A DNA stretch of 64,000 nucleotides from Amorphochlora amoebiformis (GCA_054601695.1 BAAHQB010000035.1:1054001-1118000), one strand, 5' to 3'; shown: positions 1-45,833, counted from the first letter of the stretch. Program-made: numbers and translations. The notes: generated from the letters alone by a model not told the origin.

Positions 1-90
1 TATATATGTGTATATATTTATATATCTTCATATATAAATATATATACATACATATGTATACATATATATATTATGTATATATATATATAT

Positions 91-121
<31 letters not shown>

Positions 122-160
122 GATAATAATCTAAATAATAATAAGGAAAAATAATTTTGA
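1..160. repeat. AT microsatellite block
   Basis: This stretch is (TA)n with short interruptions, followed by an AAT-rich run. No gene is visible in it. Confidence 0.9.
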
Positions 161-177
161 ATATAAATTGTGGTACA

Positions 178-360
178 TACGAAGGCATCCATTAGATTTT
201 CCAAAAGAGAGCGGTGCTTGGTGAGTTGTGTTTAAAAAAACCAAGGTATCCATTGGATTCGCCAAAAGGCTAAGAGAATGTTGAGGTATGCTTAACATTA
301 CCAAGGTGTCCATTAGATTCGCCAAAGCGTTGAGAGCATGGTATGTTGTGTTTAATATGG
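178..360. repeat. Minisatellite, ~60 bp x 3
   Basis: Three degenerate copies share a core reading CATCCATTAGATT, each followed by a TTTAA-type stretch. The array lies directly downstream, in minus-strand sense, of the donor of the small exon at 373-417. No coding capacity is claimed for it. Confidence 0.8.
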
Positions 361-372
361 GCTTTACAACAC

Positions 373-513
373 CCAGACCGCCAATCAATCTTCGCAACAA
401 ACCGTAAACGTGAAATTCTATATATATATATTATATATATATATATATGTATAATTTTTATACATGCACACATATACCGTATATAAATATTTACAAATAT
501 ATGTACATATATA

Positions 514-552
<39 letters not shown>

Positions 553-615
553 AATATATGTTTAAAACCTTTGATGGCAAGCTTCATGTCGGCTGGATCC
601 GTTATTGATGAGCAT
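373..615 (-). CDS. Two candidate exons of an unplaced minus-strand gene
   Basis: Exons 615-569 and 417-373 fit together. The first follows an acceptor TATGTAG and reads SSITDPADMKLAIK. The second follows a (TA)n tract ending in TAG and reads EFHVYGLLRRLIGGL before a GTGTTG donor. Phases agree (one base carried out, two bases in) and no stop interrupts the join. The product is not recognised. The exons could be 3' exons of the DUF2235 gene upstream on the same strand or belong to another gene that continues beyond the window start. They are short, so chance cannot be excluded. Confidence 0.4.
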
Positions 616-2463
<1,848 letters not shown>

Positions 2464-2519
2464 GAAGCATAAGCGTATGGAACCTCGTCGAAGTTTAAGG
2501 CAGATCTAGCCGCCATAAT

Positions 2520-2815
2520 TTTCAGTGTCGAATTAGAAAGGCGCCTGACATTAAGCGAAAGCTAAATTTCAAGTTGGCATGCATCATATTTCTTACGGGC
2601 CTCTGACATCAAGCGAAAACTAGACTTCAAGTTGACATGCATCTTTTGTACGGCGCTGACATTAAGTGAACGCTAATGATGAAATTTGCATGCATTCTTG
2701 GTACAGGCGACTCGACCTAAAGTGAAAGTTTGCATGCTTTGTTCGTACAGGCGACTCGACATCAAGTGAAAGGTAATGATGAAGTTACATGCATCCTTTG
2801 TACAGGCTACACATT
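2520..2815. repeat. Minisatellite, ~58 bp x 5
   Basis: Degenerate tandem copies share GACATTAAGCGAAA, AAGTT and CATGCATC words, for example near 2549, 2606, 2650, 2710 and 2757. The unique DNA after it (2820-3130) shows no supported exon. Confidence 0.8.
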
Positions 2816-3139
2816 TCTTTCCTCTTCGTATGCTCCTTTCTAAATATCTCTGTTTCCGCACATTTATATATATCCTCCTTCTGAATATCTCGAGGCTACG
2901 TATCTCGTGGGTACGTATCTCGTGATTGATATATAGTTCCTATCTTGTTTCTGCTTATCTCGTTCCTATATACCTCGTACCTAGGTATCTGATTGCTACA
3001 TATCTCACAGCGATTGTCTTATGGTCTCGCCAGGTGACATGTTCAGTTAACAAAACCACTTTCTTTGGATGTACTGTATTGCTAAAGAGCTGACAAACTG
3101 CGGTGGTGGCTACAGCAAAGTTGTAACGCTGTTACACTT

Positions 3140-12020
<8,881 letters not shown>

Positions 12021-12181
12021 GAATTCATATTGGTATGCGGGTGTTGTTTTAATGATTTAGTGGAGGCGAACTCATGCTGTACGTGTGGCGATTATACATA
12101 TACTGCCGTTCCCAGAGATAAACGTATAATAATATTATTATCGACTACAATAAAGAGTTTGAACGGTCGTAGATGAAGTAA

Positions 12182-12322
12182 TCTAGATGATGAATTATTT
12201 AGAATATTTTCCATTTCATGATTATGAATTATTTAAAATATTTTCCATTTCATCTACATCAAACCGATGATGAATTATTTCGAATATTTCCATTTCATCT
12301 ACATCAAACCGATGATGAATTA
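12182..12322. repeat. ~46-bp tandem repeat next to the transposon
   Basis: Three copies of a GATGATGAATTATTTMGAATATTT unit end in TTCATCTACATCAAACC. The last copy is interrupted after GATGATGAATTATTT by the left terminal repeat of the transposon. The right flank at 16829-16850 continues with TCCATCTACAT, so the element probably inserted into this array. Confidence 0.75.
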
Positions 12323-12325
12323 TTT

Positions 12326-12347
12326 AGACCTTGTTAAGTAGCGATGT
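12326..12347 (+). repeat. Left terminal inverted repeat
   Basis: The 22 bp begin AGACCTTGTTAAGTAGCG and match the reverse complement of 16804-16825 exactly. Confidence 0.9.
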
Positions 12348-12426
12348 CAACCAATTTTCTCAGCTTACATGATAAGTCAAAAGCGGTCATCGACCGTTAA
12401 TACTTTAAAGACTCAAGTTGTAATTT

Positions 12427-13080
<654 letters not shown>

Positions 13081-13107
13081 ATGCATATATTAAGTCTTGC
13101 GCCTATT

Positions 13108-14706
13108 TCATCGGGCCTTCCTGCGCATTAACCGATCCACTTTCTCACCATGAAGGCTAGCAGCACGCATACCCAAAAGAGCTCCCACCTTGGCCATGCG
13201 AGGAGCCCTGCCTCTGGTAGCTTTAATCCTATCTTCAGAGATCCCATAATCAGTTTCTACCGCCGTGTCGTTCGCAATTTCTCGCCCCGAGGAACCTGAG
13301 TCAGTGTCCGATGATAGTGGATCTCCGGCTTGGATGTAAGAGTTACAGGAGGCGTCGGCTTCATCAGCGTCGTCACCAGAACCTGAACCAATTTTGATTT
13401 CACCGCGAGGCATGCGAGCAATCCTTGCAGCCTTACGTCTTCGCCCGAGTCTTGGTTGATTCTTGCGTTCTCGGGGTCGTCTTCGCGTTCGTTTTGCCTC
13501 GGGTACAATAGCTGGAACACCGTGGAGTTCAGCAGCTCTCCAATTGGCTGCAGCAAGCTCTTCGTGCTCTTTCTTGGATAGGCCCAATCTTCGAATTGGC
13601 CGGAACTTCTGCTTGATTTGGATGAGTTGGAAAACGAAACGAGCGACTATAGAATGTCGTTCCCTATTATGACGCCACCTCGTCATACACGCAAACTGTT
13701 TTACGCGAGCGATGACGTTCTCGACGATCGAACGGTAATTACCGAAAGCATCGTTTTCACGAATTTGTTGCTCAGTGAGCTCACCGCCTCTTGGTTTGCG
13801 ATGAGGACATTTTGTACATGGGATCTCTCCCGCAGAGATAAGCGCCATCAGCCCCCACACGCTCGAAGAACTGCAACCCTTCCACCAGTCCCTCTCTTCG
13901 GTTAATGTTTAGGTCCGAAATGCTCCCCGCAGGATGTCCAGACGATAGCCAGCACACATCCCCAGTGTTGGCAGCAACGGCGATCGCATACCTCATGGCG
14001 AATTTCCGCCTCTTGTAAGTGTAGTGTTTCTTCGCTTCCGCACTATCACTTGGACGATTTATCATGAAATCTGATGAATCAGTGTGCATACTGCAGTAAG
14101 CATCCGGTCCGTCTATGAAGATGGCAGATTTCAGCCGGTTCTCGGACTTGATCTCGTCCATGAAAGCCTCTACAATACTGAGAGTCCTCCACACCTTCTC
14201 AGAGTGCTTTTGTCGACACATCTTCCCGATCGTACCGCCGTAGTGCCCTTCTGGATACTTCCAAGCGAAGTGCAGTGCCATCAAGAAATCGAGACAGGAA
14301 ACACCAGTCCTTTGACCACAATATTTGTCGACAGCAAAGCAAAACTCTCGGAGGCTGAGACTAAGATTGCTGTTGAAGGCGCTCTCGTTGAAGCGGTTGA
14401 AGTAATGGGAATATATCCTTTGATTTTTTCATCCTGAAAAAAAATTCATTTATCTGAATTTTATCATCGAAAATTCATCCGCGAATAATCGGCAACTCAT
14501 CTGCCAATCATCTGCAAATAATCGGATGAAAAACGCTTAATTACCGTTTTCATGGAGGGGACAGGCGCTAGAAACTCCGGACTTTCACAGGCCCCATCAG
14601 CTGGCGCTCGAGCCTTCATATCTGGCGTCTGTGGGTTCCGAATGTTTGTTGGTTTAGGTAAATATACTTGAATCCGACGACTGAATAATCGGCAAATCAT
14701 CGGCAA
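13108..14706 (-). pseudogene. DDE_Tnp_4 (Harbinger-type) transposase, frame-broken
   Basis: The minus strand reads an N-terminal exon to about 14543 (NIRNPQTPDMKARAP, donor GTAATT). A second open stretch from about 14426 to 13781 contains QRTGVSCLDFLMALHF and HYGGTIGKMCRQ, then IFIDGPDAYCSM (first catalytic Asp), SGSISD-like AGSISDLNI (second Asp) and VGADGAYL. A third stretch to 13108 contains CPHRKPRGGELTEQQI and RSIVENVIARVK (catalytic Glu), then a basic and acidic tail. The family motifs are complete, but the reading frame shifts by one base between GADGAYL and IPCTKCPHR near 13835-13850. A one-base deletion or an assembly error explains this better than an intron, because no GT-AG pair fits. 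The protein would cut and join DNA at the terminal repeats. Confidence 0.8.
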
Positions 14707-14863
14707 ATCATCGGCAAATCATCGGCAAATATCGGCAAATAATCCTGGTAATAATACCTTAATTTCTACACCCGAAAAGATAGAAACATTTCCAAACGCC
14801 TCTCTTGAATAATACAAACCTCAAACCGCCAAACGTCACCAACTAAATTTAAGCCTGGGAGAC

Positions 14864-15746
14864 ATGCCTTCAAAAGTTGCAGAGAAGAAGAAGACACGCG
14901 GTCTGTCTAGTAGTGTCTACCGTTCAGAAGAATATCGTAATAAATGCGATTAAAACCGTCCCTGAGCGGGCCAAAGCCCACATGCGGAAACACATATGGG
15001 AAACCATGATCCTGCCAGCGTTTCCAAACGTGACTCTCACAATGGTGAAGAACTTTGGGTCATCATATCGCAAGCGAAATGCTGATGACAATGATGATGG
15101 TCGACTAGGAAAGCAGCCGCGTAAGGAAAAAAGTCTTATGGACGTACCAGATGCGGATAGCTACCCGGAGCCGGCGCCGGCTGCGGCTGCGAGTGAACCG
15201 TCTGCAGCTGAGCTTTCAGAAGAGGAACTTCTCAAGCTTGCCAATGAGAAGAAACTGCAACACATCAAAGATATTTCTCCACAAGCGTTTGACCCCCCCT
15301 TCTACCTACACTGCAGCTCCGAACTCGCTGGTGCTACCTTCGACGGGTTGTTTATATTCTTCAATAAGGGCAATAACAACACCTCTATGAAGCTAACGGT
15401 AAAAAACGCCATTCGCATGGTTCACGTGAGGAAGATCATCTCACCTCCTGTAGCGGATATGCTAAGGAAGCTCCCTCCAAGTATTTTCGCTCAAGCCAAG
15501 TCAGGGTTCGTGACACTAAAAGAGAAGCTCTTGCCCCCCATTGAGGTGGAATTTTCAGTTCCAATTCCAGAAGAATACTCACCGCTAGAGTACACGCTTT
15601 TTAAGCTCGACAAGTTCGTTGGCTTCTGGTTCAAGAAGATTAAAGAGAAGGAAGAGACGGTCGGGGATAACTCCGACTCAAACGCAGAAGAGTTCGCAGC
15701 TGTCGGTCGCTACAAGAAGAAAACGGCTGCGTTACTTCAGTTATAA
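14864..15746 (+). CDS. Second ORF of the Harbinger-like element, unknown function
   Basis: The main frame runs from an ATG at 14877 to TAA at 15744-15746 (289 residues). A better-looking start, MPSKVAEKKKTRGLSSSVYR, lies at 14864 in another frame and would need a one-base shift near 14930 to enter the main frame. The product has a basic N-terminus, an acidic Ala/Pro/Glu-rich stretch (EPAPAAAASEPS) around residue 100, and a C-terminal region without a domain I recognise. Harbinger elements usually carry a Myb-like second protein that helps the transposase; no Myb tryptophan pattern is visible here. An AATAAA overlaps the stop codon at 15745-15750. Confidence 0.6.
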
Positions 15747-15750
15747 TAAA
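15745..15750 (+). terminator. Possible polyadenylation signal AATAAA
   Basis: AATAAA directly overlaps the stop codon of the plus-strand ORF in the transposon. It is a short motif in AT-rich DNA, so support is modest. Confidence 0.35.
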
Positions 15751-15769
15751 CATAAATTGTGTTAAGTTT

Positions 15770-15859
15770 GCGGGTGTACATGTGTTCAAAGGTGCTAATG
15801 TTTACTTATATTAAAATATTTCTTTTACATTAACTTCAATATATACATATAAATGCATA

Positions 15860-15914
<55 letters not shown>

Positions 15915-16003
15915 TATGTATAATAATAATAATAATTATGTGTATGGATATGTATATATTAAATACATATGTGTGTATATATATATGTATTATATATTAT
16001 ATG

Positions 16004-16046
<43 letters not shown>

Positions 16047-16140
16047 GTACATATGTATATAATTAAATATGTAATAATATTATTTAGGTTATATAATAAA
16101 TTACATTAAACAAATACAATACTGTGTACATAATATAATA

Positions 16141-16174
<34 letters not shown>

Positions 16175-16221
16175 ATATATATCTAGTATATATATATATA
16201 TATATATATTATGTTATATAT

Positions 16222-16260
<39 letters not shown>

Positions 16261-16317
16261 TATATATATTCTTATATTTAATATGATAATATTAAATATA
16301 TATATCATAAATATCTA

Positions 16318-16357
<40 letters not shown>

Positions 16358-16800
16358 ATATATATATATATTATACAGTCTGATAATATTAAATATCATG
16401 ATATCGACATATAATTTATTATAGTATTATTACATGTATGGAGATATGATGAATCATATTATTAAAAATCGAGATAAATTTATACCGTCGGTAATTTTAC
16501 TAGTGAATAATTTATTATAAACTTTAGTAATTTAATTTAATATTAAATATATAATTTTTAATTATTATATAAAATTTATAATACATGTACCCAAACGGTG
16601 AGTAATAATTAATAATGCCTGAGACTGTCATGCACTGAATTTTAATATTATATTACATCTAGTACATGTAATAAATTATTATACATACATGTATATTAAA
16701 TTATTTAATAATTTAAGGCGAATTTTATCATTCAGGCATCGATTCTGACAGAGTTAATTTACGATTATACTACTAACTGAAATCGATCAATCAGAATCGG
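15770..16800. repeat. AT-rich filler inside the transposon, right side
   Basis: (TA)n tracts and A/T-only DNA up to the right terminal repeat. No gene is seen. Confidence 0.8.
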
Positions 16801-16803
16801 CGA

Positions 16804-16825
16804 ACATCGCTACTTAACAAGGTCT
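16804..16825 (-). repeat. Right terminal inverted repeat
   Basis: The 22 bp end CTTAACAAGGTCT and match the left repeat exactly in reverse complement. Confidence 0.9.
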
Positions 16826-16872
16826 TTTAATTAGATCTTAGACTTCCATCTACATATCGATAATAATATTAT

Positions 16873-16983
<111 letters not shown>

Positions 16984-17362
16984 ATATTGGTGGATCTATC
17001 TGACCGGAAACTACAGAAGTGATGATTTTACAAATTTTGATACTGCACAGCCTAGACAGCTAGGCTAGGGTAGAGACCAACGATCTAAAACGTGGACCAT
17101 ATGCGCCAATATATAACCTATAGAATCTAGCCTGGCATCTAAAATGACTTTCCCTTACACCACTTTTGGAAAGTCCACGACCACTTCAGAGCCTGGAGCA
17201 TACGTACTCGTGACAATTACAGTTTGTCCACGCACGTGTAAACTTGAACATATAAATATTTGGGTCTTGTACCCAGTCCCGGCCCTTCTACCTACATCCC
17301 ACCTAGCGTTCCTTCTGCATTACTCCAGTCGGGAATGTGAGCCTATCCGGTGAGACTTGGCG

Positions 17363-19976
<2,614 letters not shown>

Positions 19977-20654
19977 CTTGTTCATCGAGACTGATCAAAG
20001 CGATTGCGCTATGGACTTATAGGTCATGCCCCAGATGAGGACAGGCACCCGGCTGGACGGCATCCGCAGCCTCCTTACATGTTTATCTGGTGATAAGGGA
20101 AGGGAGAATTCAAGGGAATAGTTGAAGGGGAGTGATATTATGGTCCTTTGTTTTTGTGTCGTGTTTTGACATCGAAAAAAGCATGGAAACCTGGCTGCAA
20201 CTCAAGGTCAAGGCCCTGTGTTTCTGCGCCAGTTCCAAGTGAGAATGAGTCCGAAAACGGGGCCAACGAGACCTGGGAAGGGGACATGACACCGCGCGAG
20301 AAGAAAATGCTTTGTTTTTGAATGCTGAATCACTTTGAAGAGCTAGTATGACAAGTTATATTTTTTGTGACTTTTTACGTGTGGTGATGGGTATGATCTA
20401 GTCTTGGGTGCCATCTTCACGTACGTCGATTGGGTGGCAGTGCCGCGGGCTAGGCAGCTGGTGGCCTTTTCAAATTTAAGATACCAACCCGACGCACAGT
20501 CCATATCAAATCTCTTGGAAAGGTTCGGAAGTGCAAAACTAAAAAGCTAAAATCCAAATCATCCCCTGTATCAAGATCAAACTAAGAGAGGACACTTTCT
20601 GACAATATGTATTAATTTACACTATATGTACATGTATTCTATATATGTGAAGAC
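19977..20654. other. Intergenic unique DNA
   Basis: No complete gene is seen here. Short open minus-strand frames at 20110-20290 lack family features. The 5' end of the CAAX-box gene and the start of the plus-strand exon at 20655 should lie in or next to this region. Confidence 0.4.
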
Positions 20655-21842
<1,188 letters not shown>

Positions 21843-21994
21843 ACGTAAATGCAAACAAACTCTGCCACAAAACCTCACATTCCCCCGGCCTCTCTCGTAC
21901 TGTCTTCAAGGCTTTTCCTTCCGAAATAGATTTCGATTTAGAAGGAGGCATTTTTGGAGATCTCCTCACAATAACAGAGTGGGAACACACCGAG

Positions 21995-22426
21995 AGAGGA
22001 GCTAATCTTAGCCTGCTAAGAAATAGAGTTGCCTACACTTAACCCTAGCAAATAGAGTTGCCTACACTTAATCTTCGCCTGCTGACAAGTAGAGAAAGCT
22101 ATACCAAACAAATACAGACACCTGACAAATACAGCTAGCTACACCAACACATACAGTTAGCTACACCTAATAAATACAGTTAGCTACACCTAACAAATAT
22201 AGTTAGCTACACTTAACAAATAGAGTTAGGTACACCTAACAAATAGAGTGAGGTACCTTTAACAAATAGAGTTAGGTACATCTAGCACATAGAGTGAGGT
22301 ACCCCTAACAAATGGAGTTAGCTGGCCTAATCTTAACCTGGTATTATACTCACACCTGTATCAAACCGTACATGTAAATACTCATACGCCAATTATTTAA
22401 TATATATTTTACATGTATATACATAT

Positions 22427-22475
<49 letters not shown>

Positions 22476-22531
22476 TATATATATGTAGATGTATATATAT
22501 ATATGTGTTTGTATATATATATATACTCTAT

Positions 22532-22573
<42 letters not shown>

Positions 22574-22577
22574 TATA

Positions 22578-22627
<50 letters not shown>

Positions 22628-23181
22628 TATATATATATATATGTATATATGCATAAAGATTAAAAAATATATATAAAATATTATGTAGCGTTTATATCTA
22701 ATTTTATTATTAGATCCCGTTTTGTATTGTTGTTAGTTCCCCGCTTCGGTTTTGATATTATATCCCCGTTTCGTATTTGATATTATTATATCCCCGTTTC
22801 GTATTTGATATTATTATATCCCCGTTTCGTATTTGATATTATATCTCCTTTTCGGATTTGATGTTATATCCCGTTTTGTATGTGTTATTAGATCCCCGTT
22901 AAGCATTGCGGCGTCTCATGGCGAGGAGCATATCGAGTGACACTTGAGCCAACACACAAACTCATACAACATTATTTGCCAACCACCTCCAACCAATTAA
23001 CCAAATCGACTCACACTTGATCCAACACACAAACTTATCCACCAGTTATCTCAAACCTAATCATCATGTCCTCCATTATCACCATTATCTCAAACCTAAC
23101 AAACTCATCATCATGTCCTCCATTATCACCATTATCTCAAACCTAACAAACACATCATGTCCTCCATTATCACTATTTATA

Positions 23182-23213
<32 letters not shown>

Positions 23214-23235
23214 GTTGTATTAAAATGTTTGAGTC

Positions 23236-23266
<31 letters not shown>

Positions 23267-23700
23267 TGTATTAAAATGTTATGTATGAGTGTACATATTA
23301 AAAGGGTTCTAAGATTTAATATTAAAAGGGTGATGCATGTATGTATGGATTCCTGTCATATGATTAAAAAACTGATATCTCATATCAAGAGATTGTCCAC
23401 AAAGTCAATAGCGATGTCTTGATGGGGATGTATGTGTGTATGTATGATGGTGGTGTATGCATGTATGTGTATGTATGCAACTATCCCATATGATTGATTA
23501 CAAGGGTGATGTATGAAGAGATCGTCCGCAAAGTTAACGGCTATGTCCTGGTGGATGTATGTATGTATGTATGTATGTATGTATGTATGTATGTATGTGT
23601 GTATGATGGTGATCCATATGATTAAAAGGGTGATGTATGAAGAGATCGTCCGCAAACTTAATGCCGATGTCTTCATGGTACACATCCATGTATAATCATA
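21995..23700. repeat. Four minisatellites and TA tracts
   Basis: 21995-22330: ~25-bp unit AACAAATAGAGTTAGCTACACC, about 12 copies. 22725-22890: ~26-bp unit ATATCCCCGTTTCGTATTTG, about six copies. 23035-23175: ~46-bp unit TCCTCCATTATCACCATTATC, three copies. 23320-23700: a 110-130-bp unit with GAAGAGATCGTCCGCAAA, three copies. TA tracts lie at 22410-22650. No exon was found. Confidence 0.85.
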
Positions 23701-23719
23701 CATATACATATACATATGG

Positions 23720-23769
<50 letters not shown>

Positions 23770-23787
23770 CATATACATATATACATA

Positions 23788-23818
<31 letters not shown>

Positions 23819-23933
23819 TATATATATATTAATGTATATATGCATTTATATATACACACATATATATGTATATATATATATATATATATATACATATATA
23901 TGTATGTGTATAAATATATGTATACACTATATA

Positions 23934-23986
<53 letters not shown>

Positions 23987-23993
23987 TTTTGTA

Positions 23994-24024
<31 letters not shown>

Positions 24025-24025
24025 C

Positions 24026-24059
<34 letters not shown>

Positions 24060-24121
24060 ATATATGTGTGTGTGTATGTTTGTGTATTGTATACTAAAAG
24101 TATGCATAAATACCTACGTAC

Positions 24122-24174
<53 letters not shown>

Positions 24175-24234
24175 GTTTGTATGTATAATAGATACAAATA
24201 CATATGAGTATATATATTATTATATATATATATA

Positions 24235-24276
<42 letters not shown>

Positions 24277-24290
24277 GTTTGTGTGTGTAT
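23700..24290. repeat. (TA)n block before the first secure exon of the glycosyltransferase-like gene
   Basis: TA tracts with TG runs. The acceptor ATCTTAG at 24311-24317 follows directly. Confidence 0.9.
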
Positions 24291-24317
24291 ACCTGCAAAT
24301 GTATATTATAATCTTAG

Positions 24318-34799
<10,482 letters not shown>

Positions 34800-34800
<1 letters not shown>

Positions 34801-34812
34801 TATGTAGATGTA

Positions 34813-34843
<31 letters not shown>

Positions 34844-35090
34844 GTATCGTATATCATGATATATATATATATATATGTATGTATATTAAATAGATGTATA
34901 TCACTGTGAGCTTTTTGGTGGATGTAAATATATTTCCGGGTACATGTATGTAGGGTAAGTATTGGAGACGAAAGAGTTATGATAAATGCCAAGCTTCAAT
35001 AACTCGTGAGCGGGCCGGGTGTGACAGTAGTATCGCTAGTTGAAACTGCAGGGTCTGAGAAGGTAACAAATTATTCAACTACAGCTATGG
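34800..35090. other. Intergenic end region of the glycosyltransferase-like gene
   Basis: A (TA)n tract at 34800-34880 is followed by unique DNA. A possible last exon (GDERVMINAKLQ then stop, about 34953-34999) cannot be tied to the gene by phase with confidence. Confidence 0.35.
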
Positions 35091-35568
35091 CGCGTAGTTA
35101 TCTCTAGATCTTGGTGTATTGAGTAGTGAATTTCTAGAAATTTAAATTTAATTCATTGAATCCCTGTTGCAGGTGTCAATGTTCAAGTGTACGTATTACT
35201 ACATAATACTATGTATGTACGCGGTACCTAGGGTACAGCTAGTAAGGTTCAATACTCACTGACTAGAGTACTACAATTGACTCGTCTACAGTATAGTCCA
35301 GACACTAGAGCTAGTAGAGACAGTACCACAACTAGTTCGACACAACAAACCTAGAAACCTAGGAAACCTTGCTAGTAACTAGAGCAACACGACACCCAAC
35401 TAGCCCAAACCGTAACGAAGCATGTTAGTAGCTTTTACCTAAACTAGAGGACTAGAAGGAGTTCCAATGAAAAGCAATGTATTAGAAATTACTTACTCGT
35501 AGTGATTTTCGCGACTCATATCTAGCATAATCTTGTATCTTGAGTATAGTCTAGACGTATCTAGAGTA
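35090..35568. repeat. CTAG-rich segment downstream of RABL6
   Basis: CTAG occurs about twenty times in under 500 bp, often as TCTAGA, CCTAGG or ACTAGAG, far above the one per 256 bp expected by chance. No ORF of note. It shares TAGAGCTAGTAGAG with the CTAG-rich segment near 49700. Confidence 0.8.
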
Positions 35569-42994
<7,426 letters not shown>

Positions 42995-43467
42995 GAAACC
43001 AACGCAAAGAGAGCACATACTCATCACCACGACCATCACTTTCACCAAAACTCCAGGAAAAAAGAAAGCCTACGAGGGTACACCCTGCCCTTGATGGTGG
43101 TTTGTTATCATATTCGCACAGGTTAACCAAATAATTACTCTGATATCCTGTGCCCTGCTGCAGTTTTCTCTGAATGTGAGGGTGCATCCTGTTGATTCCC
43201 CTCGAACGCAGGCTTGCATCCTGGCTACCCTGAATCTCGGACTCCGTATTGCCCATCGGACCGCTCCACCCTCTCGGAGATGCTATGGAGATCACTGGAG
43301 ATTCCATCGGGAATCCCTGAGTGATTCTGCGGGTAATGGCGGGGTTTATCCGTAGTGACGAGAAAAGAATTGTTCGCACAATTTGTCCAACGGACCTCGG
43401 ACCTGTCAAGATCTGAGGAGCCCTGAGCTTGTGGCGGTTCGTTTGATAACCGGAAAGTACATTAATC
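42995..43467. promoter_or_regulatory. Shared intergenic region of RABL6 and the kinesin gene
   Basis: The presumed start codons of RABL6 (minus, 42994) and the kinesin (plus, 43468) are about 470 bp apart and face away from each other, so both promoters should lie here unless there are unseen upstream exons. No TATA box or other element can be named with confidence. It lacks (TA)n, unlike most intergenic DNA in the window. Confidence 0.5.
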
Positions 43468-44451
43468 ATGGAGATCAAGAAAAACATCAATGTTGGGGTT
43501 CGAACCCGTCCCTTGAATGACTCCGAGAAGGAAAGGGGCGAAGCTTTGGCCTGGGATATCGACACCAAGGCCAACACAATCAACCGGTAGAAATCACAAT
43601 ATCCGACGGTTGTGCCCAAAATACGGTCTACTCTATGTTGTACATCACTGCTTATTTCTAGAGTAGAAGTTTTTGTCCAGTACGAATGTCCTAGCACGCG
43701 TCTAAAGTTTTATACTGAATTTTTGTTCGACCTCCGGTGACCCAAGCCCTAGGGCGTCCGTGAACCCAAATGACGCCGTGACATTCCATACCCTTCCTTA
43801 GGAAGCCATGCCGGGCGGCTTCCAAGACGAATAATAAAATGCGGACATCGTTTGCGTTTGACCAGGTCGCCCTTGGTCCCCAAACCCAATCCTCCCGATA
43901 CAGAATACCTTCAAAAACTGCCGGAAAACAGAGGAATCTCCATTGCATTTGTGTCTTACATACTTACACTTGCTGCCCATACGAAATCTCCTCCTCTCCA
44001 TTGAACGTCTCTCTTTGAGTGAAAGTGTGCCCTTGACGTTGTTTCCGTCATGTCTGGCGTCGCAGTATCATGCGTGCCTCGAGTCTTGCCCCCCGTTAGC
44101 TCCTGTTATGACCTGCTATGGTTACATGTATAAATGATCGATTGCACGCAGGTGTACGGTGTTTCAACGTGCACCCAGGATATCTACGATCGGCTTTGTC
44201 GTCATATCGTCAAGGGAGGCATGGAAGGGATCAACGGCACCATCTTTGCTTACGGACAGGTAATATCCTAGCACATTTTGTTTCATAGAGATAGCGCTAT
44301 AGTGGGTTAGTATTAGTTGATGAAGACGTTCGAGGAGAGTCCTTGTTCATAAGGTGTAAATCAGGAGGTATTCGTATCACCTACTCAGGAGGCATTCGTC
44401 TGGTGTACCTGTGTACCTATTTGTAAATATGTAATATACAGATATTTAATG

Positions 44452-44501
<50 letters not shown>

Positions 44502-45035
44502 CATCGTATGACATTACATAATATGATATCAGACGTCCTCAGGAAAGACGTACACGATCAAGGGCACCGACGAGGACCTCGGGATTCTCCCCCTTGCCAT
44601 CAATCACCTCTTTGACTACATCACCACAGTATGCATCACCATACTACATCAAACACATACCAACAACCGTACACAAATATTTATGTTACATTCATTCACA
44701 TATGTGATATCTGTATTATTTGATGATGTGTGACTAGTCGGAGAACGCCCGGTCGCGTGAGTTTTTGCTGAGCGTGTCGTACCTTGAGATCTACAACGAG
44801 AAGATGCTCGACCTCCTGCGTCCACAAACCACCAACCTCGAGATCAAAGAGGGTAGCTATTTATGTTTATGAATAAAGGAAAAACTACCAACGACTACTA
44901 GGTGGATTTCGTGCTCAGGATTGACTTCGTGTATTTTGGTGTTAGACCGAACCAATGGGGTTGTAGTGCGGAATCTCACTGAGCAAGTTGTCTGCTCCGT
45001 CGAGGAGGTATTGTATACTAAAAATTAGTATATAT

Positions 45036-45067
<32 letters not shown>

Positions 45068-45193
45068 GTCTGTACATGATGTTGCATGTTGTATCCATTC
45101 AGGTTCTTGAGTGCCTGCTTGACGGTGAGCGTCATCGTCATTTTGCTGAGACTCTCATGAACAAGAACAGCAGGTTACGATATATGTCTGTAT

Positions 45194-45245
<52 letters not shown>

Positions 45246-45765
45246 TATATATATATAATATAATACCAATGATGGTAAATTTAGCCGGTCGCATACGATT
45301 TTCAAGATTAAGATAGAGAGCCGAGTCAAACTCTCCACCAAAGAGGTAAACCCCGCATAATCGTGTGATAATGTTGCAACACAAATTGACGAATTGCCTC
45401 CTTCAATGAAATGATTTCTTTGACTCTTTGTCTGTGTGTGTGTGTGTGTATGTGTGTTGCGTGTGCATAGAACGGAAGCAAGCGTAAGGTGCGCGTATCA
45501 TGCCTCAACTTTGTCGACCTTGCGGGATCTGAGCGCATCAACCAGACTGGTACAACCTCAAGAGCTACAAATTTGTCAAGCAAAACTGGTCATACAAATA
45601 AATATTTCCAGGTGCTCAGGGATCGCGCGCCGCCGAGGGTATGGCAATCAACAAATCTCTCATGTTCCTCGGGGTTGTCATCCGAGCACTCGCCGACAAG
45701 CAAAAGCATGTACCCTTCCGGGATTCCACTCTCACCCGCATCCTCCAGGTACTCACATACACACG

Positions 45766-45833
<68 letters not shown>

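Noticed and set aside
2465-2515. Possible minus-strand exon [15 protein letters not shown]
   Set aside because: No donor GT follows before a long (TA)n tract, so it cannot be spliced as written.
43488-43512. tRNA-like T-arm (GGGTTCGAACCC)
   Set aside because: It is part of kinesin exon 1 (NVGVRTRPL); no D-arm, anticodon arm or acceptor stem is present around it.
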